DNA from: Bacteroidia bacterium | Lineage (GTDB): Bacteria; Bacteroidota; Bacteroidia; NS11-12g; UBA9320 | Assembly: GCA_020849295.1 (NCBI GenBank) | Contig: JADLGN010000005.1 | Coordinates: forward strand, 62,001-126,000 | Length of the DNA: 64,000 nucleotides | Direction: 5' to 3' | Shown here: piece after piece, positions 28,741 to 37,547 of the stretch | How positions within the stretch are numbered: the stretch's first letter is position 1 | Layout of the letters: each line of letters starts with the position of its first letter | Notes under the pieces: generated by a model | The model's input: only the letters and a program-made list of their open reading frames with translations | What the model was told of the DNA's origin: nothing | Database searches by the model: none | Translations under genes and position numbers: made by a program

Positions 28741-29700
28741 TTAAAATCCAAATCCAAAACCCCAACTTAAATATCCTTGATTTAAATATTTTGATTCTTT
28801 ATTTGGAGAATATAATCCAGGTCTTAACCCTATTTCCATGTGCTGAAACCAACCAATTTTATTTTTCCCATAATCAGTTATAATTCTAAATCCCATACGT
28901 CTTTTTTCTACATCTGTAATTTCTCCTTCTTTTACTTGGTTATTTTCTTCCCAATAAGCTTTACTTCCCATATTCATATTTAATGCTAATAAAAATTCAA
29001 TAGCTGTAATAAAAGATTTTTTGATTTTTGCTGATTTGGTTGTAACAGGAGCAGCAGAAAAAGAATACTTTGAATGACTGTAATTTCCTACAAAAATTCC
29101 TACACCAAGAATCATATTTTTTTGATTTACGAATGAATTTGGTTGGTAAACATTATTGTTTCCTACTTTTACATTATAGGCTCTTTTATCAGATGAGCTA
29201 TCATTCATCTGTCCTCCAATGTGGTTATGAATATTTATAGATGCTGTTAATCCTATAATTTCTCTTGTATCGATTGTATAATTTGTTGAATAATTATATT
29301 CGCCGTCGCTTCCTAAATTCGCTTTACAATTTACTTTTTTAATTTTGTCGGATAGATGAAAACTTGCTCTACCTTCTATGTGCATATAAGGGTTTAGTTT
29401 GTTATACACTTCGCCATATTTTATTAGTCCTTTTCCGTCTGTTAATTTTGCTAAGTCCATTGCAGCATTTAAATTAAATGTCATTAGTTTTCCAAGAGTG
29501 TATCTCCCATGTGCAAAATAATAAATACCCCCCGAAGTTTTGTTTTGAATATCCAAACCAAGTGCCATTCCCACATTCCATGAGTTCTTTTTGGGGTCGT
29601 CATAAATTTTAGTAATTATTACTTTGTCATTTTGTGCTTTACTTAAAAAAGAGCTAGCAATAAACATTGTCAGTAAAATGAATTCTTTCTTATTTTTCAT
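28741..29700 (-). CDS. Predicted outer-membrane barrel protein, unknown function
   Basis: A 319-residue protein with a signal peptide (MKNKKEFILLTMFIASSFLSKAQ) and beta-barrel-like strands (VGMALGLDIQNKTSGGIYYFAHGRYTLG, MHIEGRASFHLS) ending in the aromatic terminal strand GYLSWGFGFGF, a usual outer-membrane insertion signal. No family is recognised. It lies 21 bases after ansA on the same strand and ahead of a terminator, so it may be the last gene of the pyrR-pyrB-ansA unit, although a separate promoter cannot be excluded. Confidence 0.65.
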   Translation of the reverse strand: MKNKKEFILLTMFIASSFLSKAQNDKVIITKIYDDPKKNSWNVGMALGLDIQNKTSGGIYYFAHGRYTLGKLMTFNLNAAMDLAKLTDGKGLIKYGEVYNKLNPYMHIEGRASFHLSDKIKKVNCKANLGSDGEYNYSTNYTIDTREIIGLTASINIHNHIGGQMNDSSSDKRAYNVKVGNNNVYQPNSFVNQKNMILGVGIFVGNYSHSKYSFSAAPVTTKSAKIKKSFITAIEFLLALNMNMGSKAYWEENNQVKEGEITDVEKRRMGFRIITDYGKNKIGWFQHMEIGLRPGLYSPNKESKYLNQGYLSWGFGFGF

Positions 29701-29721
29701 ATTTTTATATTTTTTAAATTT

Positions 29722-30771
29722 TCAGTATAATTCACCTTTTAGGTTTTTGGTAAATGCAAATTTAATTAAATTTATTTCTATATTTCCTATTAGCCAAATT
29801 AGTTTTGTTATTGCTGCCTCCAAAGTCATGTTTTTACAACTTATAACACCACATTCGTCTATTTTTTTACCTGTATTATACTTTTCAGTCAATACTTCAC
29901 CTTCTATACATTGAGAAATATTAAATAATAATTTACCACAATTAACCAAGTTTTTTAAACAGTTTATAAAATTAGAATCTGTAGGGGCATTACCGTTTCC
30001 ATAAGTTCTCAATATAATAGCTTTTATATTTTTATCTTCTGCTATTGTATCAAAATATTTATAATCAAACCCTGGAAATAATGTAATGACAATTATCCCT
30101 GTATCGTATTTTTTGTGTGTCTCAAATTTCCCATCAGGAATTGGCAATATTAAATCTTCATTTATTTTTATTGGTTCATTAAGATCTCCAAGAAGCTTAA
30201 AAGATGGGGTTTCGAATCCAGAGAAATCTCTTGAACTTGATTTGGTTGCCCTATTGCCACGCATTAGTTTATCATTAAAACAAATCAACACTTCGGGTAT
30301 ATTTTTTATCCCGAATAAGTCTGAAGCGGCTATATGTATAGCATTGCTCAAATTTTGTATAGCATCAGTTCTTGAATGTAACACCGGAAGTTGGCTGCCA
30401 GTTAGTACAATTGGTTTTGTGAGATTTTGAATGGCAAAACTTAGAAACGAGGCTGTATAAGCCATAGTATCTGTACCGTGTATTATAATAAATCCGTCAT
30501 GATTAAAATAGTTATCTTCTATTATCTCAAGTATTTTTATCCAATGCAATGGGTTTATATCAGAACTGTCAATGGCTTCATTAAATTTATGAAATGTAAA
30601 TTCAATTCCTTTTTCTTTAACAAAATATCCCTCATGCGAAAAAATATGAATTGAATTTTGAATTTCTGACCAATCTAAAGGGATAAGCGGACTGTTTTCG
30701 TCTCCCCTTATTTTATATCCCATACCAAGAGTACCTCCGGTATATATAATAAGAATTTTTTTCTTAGGCAT
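29722..30771 (-). CDS. ansA: Type I L-asparaginase
   Basis: A 349-residue cytoplasmic asparaginase hydrolysing asparagine to aspartate and ammonia. The first catalytic threonine motif is IIYTGGTLGMGY near 10-20 and the second is IIHGTDTMAYTASFLSFA near 100. The later TGSQLPVLHSRTDAIQNL and ILRTYGNGNAPTD match type I enzymes. There is no signal peptide. Its start overlaps pyrB by 8 bases, so its aspartate product is made alongside the enzyme that uses it. The family also contains amidases such as GatD, but the lack of extra domains favours AnsA. Confidence 0.93.
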   Translation of the reverse strand: MPKKKILIIYTGGTLGMGYKIRGDENSPLIPLDWSEIQNSIHIFSHEGYFVKEKGIEFTFHKFNEAIDSSDINPLHWIKILEIIEDNYFNHDGFIIIHGTDTMAYTASFLSFAIQNLTKPIVLTGSQLPVLHSRTDAIQNLSNAIHIAASDLFGIKNIPEVLICFNDKLMRGNRATKSSSRDFSGFETPSFKLLGDLNEPIKINEDLILPIPDGKFETHKKYDTGIIVITLFPGFDYKYFDTIAEDKNIKAIILRTYGNGNAPTDSNFINCLKNLVNCGKLLFNISQCIEGEVLTEKYNTGKKIDECGVISCKNMTLEAAITKLIWLIGNIEINLIKFAFTKNLKGELY

Positions 30772-31702
30772 TATCAGAATTCTTCATTGCTAAAAGATAT
30801 AGCACGGCCATTCTTATTGCTACTCCGTTTTCTACCTGATTTAAAATAATAGACTGATGATGGTCTGCAACATCGCTGGTTATTTCAACTCCTCTATTTA
30901 TAGGTCCAGGATGCATTATTACTATATCCTTTTTTAGTTTTTTTAATGTGTTAAGATTAATTCCATATTGAAGTATATATTCTCTTAAAGAAGGGAAGTA
31001 TTTTATATCTTGTCTTTCAAGTTGTATTCTTAACACATTTGCAACTTCGCACCAGTTAAGAGCTTTTATAAGATTGTATTCAACTTTTACTCCTGTACTT
31101 TCTATATATTTGGGTATTAGTGTGGCAGGTCCGCAAACCATTACTTCTGCCCCCAATTTCTTAAGACAAAATATATTAGATAATGCTACTCTTGAGTGCA
31201 AAATATCTCCAATAATTGCTATTTTTTTGCCTTTCAATTCTCCAAGTTTTTCTTTTATTGAATATGCATCTAATAATGCTTGTGTAGGGTGTTCGTGAGT
31301 GCCATCTCCTGCATTTATTACTTTTGTTTTAGTATGATTTGCAAGAAAAATTGCAGCTCCCGGCACCGGATGTCTCATTACTACCATATCTACTTTCATG
31401 GCAAGTATATTGTTTACTGTATCTATCAATGTTTCTCCTTTTGAGACAGAAGAAGATGATGATGAAAAATTTACAATATCTGCAGAAAGTCGTTTTTCGG
31501 CAAGTTCAAATGACACTCTGGTTCGTGTAGAATTTTCAAAAAAAATATTGGCAACAGTTATATCTCTAAGGCTTGGCACTCTTTTGATTGGTCGGTTTAT
31601 TATAGTTTTAAAATTATCTGCTGTTTTAAAAATCAGATTAATATCGTTTATATTAATATTTTTTATTCCCAGTAAATGATTTGTACTTAGTGTTTCTTCC
31701 AT
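30764..31702 (-). CDS. pyrB: Aspartate carbamoyltransferase catalytic subunit
   Basis: A 312-residue enzyme that joins carbamoyl phosphate and aspartate in the first committed step of pyrimidine synthesis. The carbamoyl phosphate motif FFENSTRTRVSFELAEKRL (near 53), MRHPVPGAA, HEHPTQALLDAYSIKEK (near 140) and the aspartate-binding HPGPINRGVEI (near 265) are all present. No regulatory subunit gene pyrI is next to it. It follows pyrR with a 3-base gap and overlaps ansA, indicating a single transcript. Confidence 0.97.
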   Translation of the reverse strand: MEETLSTNHLLGIKNININDINLIFKTADNFKTIINRPIKRVPSLRDITVANIFFENSTRTRVSFELAEKRLSADIVNFSSSSSSVSKGETLIDTVNNILAMKVDMVVMRHPVPGAAIFLANHTKTKVINAGDGTHEHPTQALLDAYSIKEKLGELKGKKIAIIGDILHSRVALSNIFCLKKLGAEVMVCGPATLIPKYIESTGVKVEYNLIKALNWCEVANVLRIQLERQDIKYFPSLREYILQYGINLNTLKKLKKDIVIMHPGPINRGVEITSDVADHHQSIILNQVENGVAIRMAVLYLLAMKNSDNA

Positions 31703-31705
31703 TTT

Positions 31706-32248
31706 TTATTTTTCTGTAATAATCCAAACTTCGGGTTCAGTTTTTTGTTCATCCCATTTTACTTCTACTATATCATTTGCTCTGGTATCTACCTCTTCGC
31801 CAATATAATCAGGCTGTATTGGCAATTCTCTGTTAAACTTTCTATCAATCAATGTTAGAAGTTCTATTTTTAATGGCCGTCCAAAATCACCAAGTGAGTT
31901 TAGTGCCGAACGAACTGATCGACCGGTATATAATACATCATCAACAAGTATTATTATTTTATTCTCTATTAAAAAATCAATTTTTAGTGAGTTGGGTATT
32001 AAAAATTTATCACCTTTTCTAAAATCATCTCTATAAAAAGTGCTGTCAAGTTCTCCGTATTCTATTTTTTTATTTTTAGTAATTTCAGATAATATCTCTA
32101 CAAGTCTTTTTGCAAGTTGTATTCCTCTTGGCTGCATACCTATTATTGCACAATTATCAAGATTACCATGGGTTTCGTTTATTTGCAAAGCAATTCTTTT
32201 TAAAATAATTTTGGTATGGTTGGTATCTAGTAATATTCTTTTTTTCAT
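31706..32248 (-). CDS. pyrR: Pyrimidine operon attenuation protein / uracil phosphoribosyltransferase
   Basis: A 180-residue PRTase-fold protein with the PRPP-binding loop IIILVDDVLYTGRSVRSALNSL near 95-115 and the N-terminal IGMQPRGIQLAKRL. In Gram-positive bacteria PyrR binds pyr mRNA leaders and also has uracil phosphoribosyltransferase activity. Here no PyrR-type leader hairpin was seen, because the upstream gene ends only 2 bases away; any attenuation would have to act within the EVE gene or elsewhere. The lack of a leader means the enzymatic role may dominate, which is inference. Confidence 0.94.
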   Translation of the reverse strand: MKKRILLDTNHTKIILKRIALQINETHGNLDNCAIIGMQPRGIQLAKRLVEILSEITKNKKIEYGELDSTFYRDDFRKGDKFLIPNSLKIDFLIENKIIILVDDVLYTGRSVRSALNSLGDFGRPLKIELLTLIDRKFNRELPIQPDYIGEEVDTRANDIVEVKWDEQKTEPEVWIITEK

Positions 32249-32250
32249 TC

Positions 32251-32655
32251 CTATTGAGCCATTTTAATTATCTTTTCATATTCTTCTTTAGTTATTTTTA
32301 TAACTGATAGTCTTGTTTGTCTAAGCAAACCAATATTTTTCAATTCAACTTCATTTTTAATTTCATTAAGGCTAACTTTTTTCTCAAATTTTTCTTCTGC
32401 CTTTATATCAATTGTTACCCAATTAGTATCTTCTGTAGTTGGGTCTTGATAATATTTACTTTTTACACAGCATTTGCCAACTATCTCTTTGTCGGTTCCA
32501 CTATGGTAAAAAAGGCAAATATCTCCTATTTGCATTTCTTTAATATAATTGCGGGCTTGAAAATTTCTAATTCCTGTCCAAGATGTGGTATTTTCTTTTA
32601 CCAAATTTGCCCATGAGTATGTGGATGGTTCTGATTTAATAATCCAGTAGTTCAT
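32251..32655 (-). CDS. EVE-domain protein
   Basis: A 134-residue protein starting MNYWIIKSEPSTYSW, the hallmark of EVE domains (PUA-like fold; eukaryotic relatives are THYN1). Also visible are WTGIRNFQARNYIKEMQIGDICLFYHSG near 26-54 and GLLRQTRLSVIKITKEEYEKI at the C-terminus. EVE domains bind modified bases in nucleic acids, and some are fused to restriction enzymes. Here it stands alone at the head of the pyrR-pyrB-ansA set with a 2-base gap, so a housekeeping role is more likely than defence. The rpsA terminator lies just upstream. Confidence 0.9.
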   Translation of the reverse strand: MNYWIIKSEPSTYSWANLVKENTTSWTGIRNFQARNYIKEMQIGDICLFYHSGTDKEIVGKCCVKSKYYQDPTTEDTNWVTIDIKAEEKFEKKVSLNEIKNEVELKNIGLLRQTRLSVIKITKEEYEKIIKMAQ

Positions 32656-32666
32656 TTATATTGTAA

Positions 32667-32698
32667 AAAAAAATCCCATTCAAAAATGGGATTTTTTT
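32667..32698 (-). terminator. Intrinsic terminator after rpsA
   Basis: A perfect 13-bp stem (32667-32679 with 32686-32698) around a six-base loop, core ATCCCAT/ATGGGAT, flanked by A and T runs so that it can work in both directions. It separates rpsA from the EVE gene. Confidence 0.85.
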
Positions 32699-32727
32699 AT
32701 TAGTATTTTAAAAAAAATATTCAAATT

Positions 32728-35163
32728 TTAACTTTTCATTAATTCTTTTGCCTGACCTATCCAGTTTTCTCTTTCTACTCTTCCCGGGAATTTGGTAAGT
32801 TCTTCTAAAACTGCAACTCCTTCATCATTAAGCTTACTTATTTGTTCGTAAGTGTAAATACCGATTGAATGTAAAGTTTTTTCAAACTTAGGACCTATTC
32901 CAACTATTGCTTTAAGGTCATTTTGATTTTCTTCATTCGCCTCTCCTACTATTGATTTTAATAAATCTACATTTTCAGATTTTTTTTCAGAAACTTTTGG
33001 AGTTTTCTTTTCTGCTTTTTCTTCGTTTACTAAATCAATAGTTTCTTTATCTGATTTTTTGTTTTTCTTTTCAGCATTTTTGGCGTTTGATTCCATTTTT
33101 GCTTTCAGATCAGAAAGAGCTTCTATTTCACCCAAAGTTTGTCTTTCAGTTTTCTGGTTGAAATTTTTAATTGTTTTTGATGTGCTCTTTTCATTTTTCA
33201 AAGTTTCTGATTTTTCTTCTTCTCTACGTGCTCTTTCAGCATCTTTCCATATATCAGTATGTGATAATATAATGCGTTTTTGCTCTTTGTTAAAATCAAT
33301 TACTCTAAATTGAAGTTCATCGTCAACTTTTGCATTTCCTGATTTTTGTCCTTCTTTTTTAATGTGTTTAGAAGGGGCAAAACCTTCTACTCCATAAGGC
33401 AATGCAACGGTTGCTCCCTTATCATTTACTTCTAAAACTGTACCTGTGTGTTCACTATCAATTGTGAAAACATCTTCAAATGTATCCCAAGGATTTTCAT
33501 CTAATTGTTTGTGTCCAAGACTTAATCGTCTGTTTTCTCTGTCAATTTCAAGAACTATAACATCAAGCTCATCACCTTTTTTGGTAAATTCAGCCGGATG
33601 TTTAATTTTTTTGCTCCATGATAAATCAGATACGTGAACCAAGCCATCTACACCTTCTTCAAGTTCTATAAACAAACCATAATTTGTAAGATTTCTCACT
33701 ATACCTTTATGTTTGCTTCCTATTCCATATTTAACTTCAATATTTACCCATGGGTCAGGTGTAAGTTGCTTAATACCTAAAGACATTTTTTGTTCATCTT
33801 TGTCAAGTGTAAGTATCATAGCTTCTATCTCGTCACCAATTTTCATAAAATCTTGTGGATTTTTAAGGTGTTGGCTCCAGTTCATTTCAGATACATGTAT
33901 TAATCCTTCAATTCCTGGTGTGATTTCAACAAAAGCACCGTAATCAGCAACAGTTACTACTTTTCCTTTAATTTTTGAACCTACTGTAAGACTTGAATCA
34001 AGGTTGTTCCATGGATTATCCGTAAGTTGTTTTAAGCCAAGTGATATTCTTTTTTTACCATCGTCAAAGTCAAGAACTACCACATTTATTTTTTGCTCAA
34101 GGTGTAATACTTCTTCTGGATGATTTATTCTTCCCCATGAAATATCTGTTATATGCAACAATCCGTCTAAGCCTCCTAAATCAATAAATACCCCAAAGTT
34201 TGTCATATTCTTAACAACTCCTTCAAGTATTTGTCCTTTTTCTAGTCTTGACAAAATTTCACCTTTTTGAGCTTCAATATCATCTTCTATCAATGCCTTG
34301 TGAGAAATAACAATGTTTTTGAAAGCTTCATTTACTTTCACTATTTTAAATTCCATTGTTTGTCCTACATACACATCATAGTCTTTTATTGGTTTTACAT
34401 CAATTTGAGAACCTGGCAAGAATGTATCCATTCCCATCAAATCAACTACTAAACCTCCTTTTGTTCTTGATTTGATATAACCATTAACAATTCTGTTTTC
34501 TTCTTTGGCTTCAATTATTCTATCCCAAGCACTTTCAGCTATTGCTTTACGCCTTGATAAAATTAACTGTCCTAAAGCATCTTCTGTTTTTTCAACATAA
34601 ACTTCTACAGAATCTCCAACTTTCAAATCAGGATAATCTCTAAATTCAGTACGGCTTACAATACCGTCAGATTTAAAACCTACGTTTACTACTACATCTT
34701 TTGCACTTATAGAAACTACAGTACCTTTCACAACCTGATGTTCTAACAGTTGATTAAATGTACCTCGATACATTTCCATCATTTGGTTTTTCGATTCATT
34801 ATCGTAATTAGAAAAACCCTCATTGTCAATATTCCAGTCAAAACTTTCTTCCAGAGCATTTACTATTGGCTTTTCAACAGTTTTTTTCTTTGCTTTTGGA
34901 ATTTTTACATCGTTTTCAGGAAATTCAGTTTCTGAAGCTACAACTTCTTGTACTTCATTTTCTGGTGTAATTGCAGTTTCTTCAATTACATTTTCTGTTT
35001 GATTTTCTTCGATGTTTGAATTTGAATTGATTTCTGTTTCTGGTTCGATTGCTGATTCCGTATTTTCCTCGATAGTTACTTCGGCTTCAGTTGTAATTTC
35101 TGTTAGATTTGAATTTTGTGGAGTTTCAATCTCCTGTTTGGTTTCTTGTGTGTTTTCTGTCAA
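32728..35163 (-). CDS. rpsA: 30S ribosomal protein S1 with C-terminal helix-hairpin-helix extension
   Basis: An 811-residue protein. Residues 1-115 are Glu/Thr-rich; then come six S1 RNA-binding repeats (about 135-640; for example GVFIDLGGLDGLLHITDISWGR and GAFVEITPGIEGLIHVSEMNWSQ), followed by LGEIEALSDLKAKM, where phylum relatives normally end. It continues with a Lys/Glu-rich linker and a C-terminal domain (about 748-811) with LKAIVGIGPKFEKTLHSIGI, a helix-hairpin-helix motif seen at the ends of other Bacteroidota proteins. S1 binds mRNA for translation initiation. The start is TTG, supported by a strong Shine-Dalgarno sequence; the first in-frame ATG is over 120 codons later. Confidence 0.93.
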   Translation of the reverse strand: MTENTQETKQEIETPQNSNLTEITTEAEVTIEENTESAIEPETEINSNSNIEENQTENVIEETAITPENEVQEVVASETEFPENDVKIPKAKKKTVEKPIVNALEESFDWNIDNEGFSNYDNESKNQMMEMYRGTFNQLLEHQVVKGTVVSISAKDVVVNVGFKSDGIVSRTEFRDYPDLKVGDSVEVYVEKTEDALGQLILSRRKAIAESAWDRIIEAKEENRIVNGYIKSRTKGGLVVDLMGMDTFLPGSQIDVKPIKDYDVYVGQTMEFKIVKVNEAFKNIVISHKALIEDDIEAQKGEILSRLEKGQILEGVVKNMTNFGVFIDLGGLDGLLHITDISWGRINHPEEVLHLEQKINVVVLDFDDGKKRISLGLKQLTDNPWNNLDSSLTVGSKIKGKVVTVADYGAFVEITPGIEGLIHVSEMNWSQHLKNPQDFMKIGDEIEAMILTLDKDEQKMSLGIKQLTPDPWVNIEVKYGIGSKHKGIVRNLTNYGLFIELEEGVDGLVHVSDLSWSKKIKHPAEFTKKGDELDVIVLEIDRENRRLSLGHKQLDENPWDTFEDVFTIDSEHTGTVLEVNDKGATVALPYGVEGFAPSKHIKKEGQKSGNAKVDDELQFRVIDFNKEQKRIILSHTDIWKDAERARREEEKSETLKNEKSTSKTIKNFNQKTERQTLGEIEALSDLKAKMESNAKNAEKKNKKSDKETIDLVNEEKAEKKTPKVSEKKSENVDLLKSIVGEANEENQNDLKAIVGIGPKFEKTLHSIGIYTYEQISKLNDEGVAVLEELTKFPGRVERENWIGQAKELMKS

Positions 35164-35173
35164 GTTTTATGTT

Positions 35174-35180
35174 CCTCCTT
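35174..35180 (-). promoter_or_regulatory. Strong Shine-Dalgarno sequence of rpsA
   Basis: The minus strand reads AAGGAGG ten bases before the TTG start at 35163. It matches the 16S rRNA tail and supports a non-ATG start. Such sites are rare in this phylum, where the ribosomal anti-Shine-Dalgarno sequence is reported to be sequestered. Confidence 0.7.
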
Positions 35181-35191
35181 TAAATGGGGGG

Positions 35192-35199
35192 CAAATTTA
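35192..35199 (-). promoter_or_regulatory. -7 element of rpsA
   Basis: On the minus strand it reads TAAATTTG, fitting TAnnTTTG, 28 bases upstream of the TTG start, so the Shine-Dalgarno sequence would be within the transcript leader. Confidence 0.5.
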
Positions 35200-35321
35200 A
35201 AATTTATAAGCTAATAAAACAATATATTATTGAATTTATTTTTTAAGTCATATTTTTTAAGCATAACTAAGTAGATTAATAATATACTTTAAGGATTGCC
35301 AAGAAGAAATTTATGAAAAAA

Positions 35322-36365
35322 TTAGTTACTAATTATTTCCTTAAGCTTTACAAAATCAATCTTTTTATAACATTCATTAATTTGGGGCAAATTTCCTGAA
35401 AAAGTAATTCTAACACAATATGGGTTAACCCAAGGTTTGGGCAATTCGTTTTTGTTGTTATATAATCTACCGATATATGCTATAAAAGTTGGGTAACTGC
35501 TATATTGAAATTTATCAGATTTTTTGTACATATCAAAATATATACAGGCAAAATCGCATCCCGGTATGTTTATTTCTTTATAATAGAACCCGTTTTTATT
35601 TTTTAATTGTTGTAAATTATTTTTTTCGCTATTAAGTAAAGGCGTATTTGTTGTAATTAAAAGGTCAGATTTTAATGAATAAGAACAACCATACATAGCA
35701 TGTAGTGTGTCATCACTTATTGTTTGTGATTTTTCATTTTCATCACCCATCGTTTTTATTCGCTTACTTTTTTCTTCAATTTCTGCAAGTTTTCTTTCAT
35801 CTATATTGCTCATGTCCATATTTTCTATTTCCTTTTGCAATTTTTCCATTTCCTCTTTAAGTTTCTTTTCATTGCCTGTGGCAGAGTTTCTTCTTTTTTC
35901 ACTAATTGAGATTATTAACTTAGATAAGCTATCATCTATATTATGTTTTTTTAAATACGACTCTGTATTTTCTATCAATTCAAGACTTATTTTGTGTTCG
36001 TACTGAAAGTGTTCTCCTGTATTTGGATTATGAGAATAATAACAAGTTACACATTTACTGCCATTTGCTTTACTTTCCTTTTGCTTTTGCGGATCGAATG
36101 CAAAACTCATATCATATATACTGGTATTATAGTCGCCAGGGTTTTCTATTAAGTTTTTGCTGGCAGCTATTATAATCTTGTTCGTTCTGGCGAGTACTAT
36201 TCTGTCTTGTTCGCTGGTATTATAACTCCAGCCCCATTCGGGGTCTTGAAATAATTCACCTGTATAGGTGAATCCTGTTGGTTTATGAACTTTTTGAGAA
36301 ATTGCAATATCTATAAAGATTAAATTAAACAATATCAAAAAGCTGAATAATTTAAGATTAATCAT
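35322..36365 (-). CDS. Secreted protein of unknown function with a coiled-coil middle
   Basis: From the ATG at 36365 it has 347 residues (MINLKLFSFLILFNLIFIDIAISQ signal peptide); the TTG six codons earlier is less likely. A CVTCYYSHNP motif near residue 105, a Glu/Lys-rich coiled coil (about 160-215) and two more cysteines in MYGCSYSLKS and PGCDFACIYF are visible. I do not recognise the family. It lies 46 bases after the OmpA-family gene on the same strand and could share its transcript. No membrane segment or sorting domain is seen, so it is probably periplasmic or surface associated. Confidence 0.7.
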   Translation of the reverse strand: MINLKLFSFLILFNLIFIDIAISQKVHKPTGFTYTGELFQDPEWGWSYNTSEQDRIVLARTNKIIIAASKNLIENPGDYNTSIYDMSFAFDPQKQKESKANGSKCVTCYYSHNPNTGEHFQYEHKISLELIENTESYLKKHNIDDSLSKLIISISEKRRNSATGNEKKLKEEMEKLQKEIENMDMSNIDERKLAEIEEKSKRIKTMGDENEKSQTISDDTLHAMYGCSYSLKSDLLITTNTPLLNSEKNNLQQLKNKNGFYYKEINIPGCDFACIYFDMYKKSDKFQYSSYPTFIAYIGRLYNNKNELPKPWVNPYCVRITFSGNLPQINECYKKIDFVKLKEIISN

Positions 36366-36411
36366 AATATTTTTATTAAACAAACTCTGTTATATTAAAA
36401 GCTAAGTCTGC

Positions 36412-37434
36412 TTAAATTTTAATAAACTCTACTCTCCTGTTATCTGCTTTTCCTTCAGAAGTATCATTACTGCTCGAAGGTTTTGATTCTCCATAGCCTT
36501 TTGATTTCAATCGGGAACCATCTACACCTAATGAAACTAATAGTTTTCTAACTGCCTCGGCTCTTTGTTCTGATAGTTTTAAATTTGACGCATCGTCACC
36601 ATCACTATCTGTATGGCCTCCTATTTCAAGTTTTATTGTTGGATTCTCTTTTAACCATTTGCCGAGTTCATTTATAAATCCCATACTTTCTCCCTTGATT
36701 GTTGATTTTCCTACATCAAATTTTATTGCATGTGAAACAAATTTCCCATCGGTAAGTATTTTATTAAGCATATTCATTCCTCCCCCATCCGCTAATTTAA
36801 AATTCTTAATTTTTACATTAAGCGAACCACCCATATACAATTTTATCGGGTCAAACTCACAATCAGGTATTACAAGTACTCTATGTTGGTCTATATAGCA
36901 TTTTATTTGTTTGTTCTTAAATGCAAATGCTGCATGATGCCATTTGTTTATCAATTTTTCGGCATCTGGAATTTTACCTTCTAAACCTTCTGCAAAATAA
37001 TTCGGTTTCAAAATCCCGTTTGAAGGTTCAATTGAAATAAATTTTTCATCATCATCACTTAGTTTAAAAATTAGTGACACTACTTCTTCTGTAGGTATAT
37101 TAAAGTCAAATTCTAATGTAAATGCGTTGCCTAAATAGCTTTTTGTTTTGATTCGAGGTTCTATTTTCCCTATATTTCCCCAAGAACAGTCGTAAAATAA
37201 AAAGTATTTTTCATTTTCATTTGAATTTATTACACCTTGCCCTGAAATTAATTTCCATCTCTGTGGAAATTCTCCATTTAAGGCATCGTGTAAATCATCT
37301 TCAAAAAGCACTTTTTCTCCGGGAATAAAATCATAATTATTATACACTTTAAGATCTTTGTTGTCTTGTGAGTATAGAATATTATTCACTAAAATCAAAC
37401 AAACAGGCAATAGAATTTTTATTGGATTTTTCAT
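36412..37434 (-). CDS. OmpA-family outer membrane protein
   Basis: A 340-residue protein with a signal peptide (MKNPIKILLPVCLILVNNILYSQ), a laminin-G/concanavalin-like N-terminal domain (about 40-215, with LEFDFNIP and HHAAFAFKNKQIKCYID) and a C-terminal OmpA domain (about 230-340). The peptidoglycan-binding signature IGGHTDSDGDDASNLKLSEQRAEAVRKLLVSLGVD and the ending ADNRRVEFIKI are clear. It would anchor the outer membrane to the cell wall. Its promoter element lies 18 bases upstream. Confidence 0.9.
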   Translation of the reverse strand: MKNPIKILLPVCLILVNNILYSQDNKDLKVYNNYDFIPGEKVLFEDDLHDALNGEFPQRWKLISGQGVINSNENEKYFLFYDCSWGNIGKIEPRIKTKSYLGNAFTLEFDFNIPTEEVVSLIFKLSDDDEKFISIEPSNGILKPNYFAEGLEGKIPDAEKLINKWHHAAFAFKNKQIKCYIDQHRVLVIPDCEFDPIKLYMGGSLNVKIKNFKLADGGGMNMLNKILTDGKFVSHAIKFDVGKSTIKGESMGFINELGKWLKENPTIKLEIGGHTDSDGDDASNLKLSEQRAEAVRKLLVSLGVDGSRLKSKGYGESKPSSSNDTSEGKADNRRVEFIKI

Positions 37435-37452
37435 ATTTTTAAATTTTTATTA

Positions 37453-37460
37453 CAAATGTA
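37453..37460 (-). promoter_or_regulatory. -7 element of the OmpA-family gene
   Basis: The minus strand reads TACATTTG, fitting TAnnTTTG, 18 bases upstream of the ATG at 37434. Confidence 0.5.
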
Positions 37461-37547
37461 TATTAATAAAAAATATATAAATCAATTAAATTTTTTATAA
37501 AAACTTAAAGAAGTGTTATGTCATTTATGGCTTATACAAATTCCCCC

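Noticed and set aside
32251-32655. EVE protein as part of a defence system
   Set aside because: It is in an operon with pyrimidine genes and has no restriction or modification neighbours.
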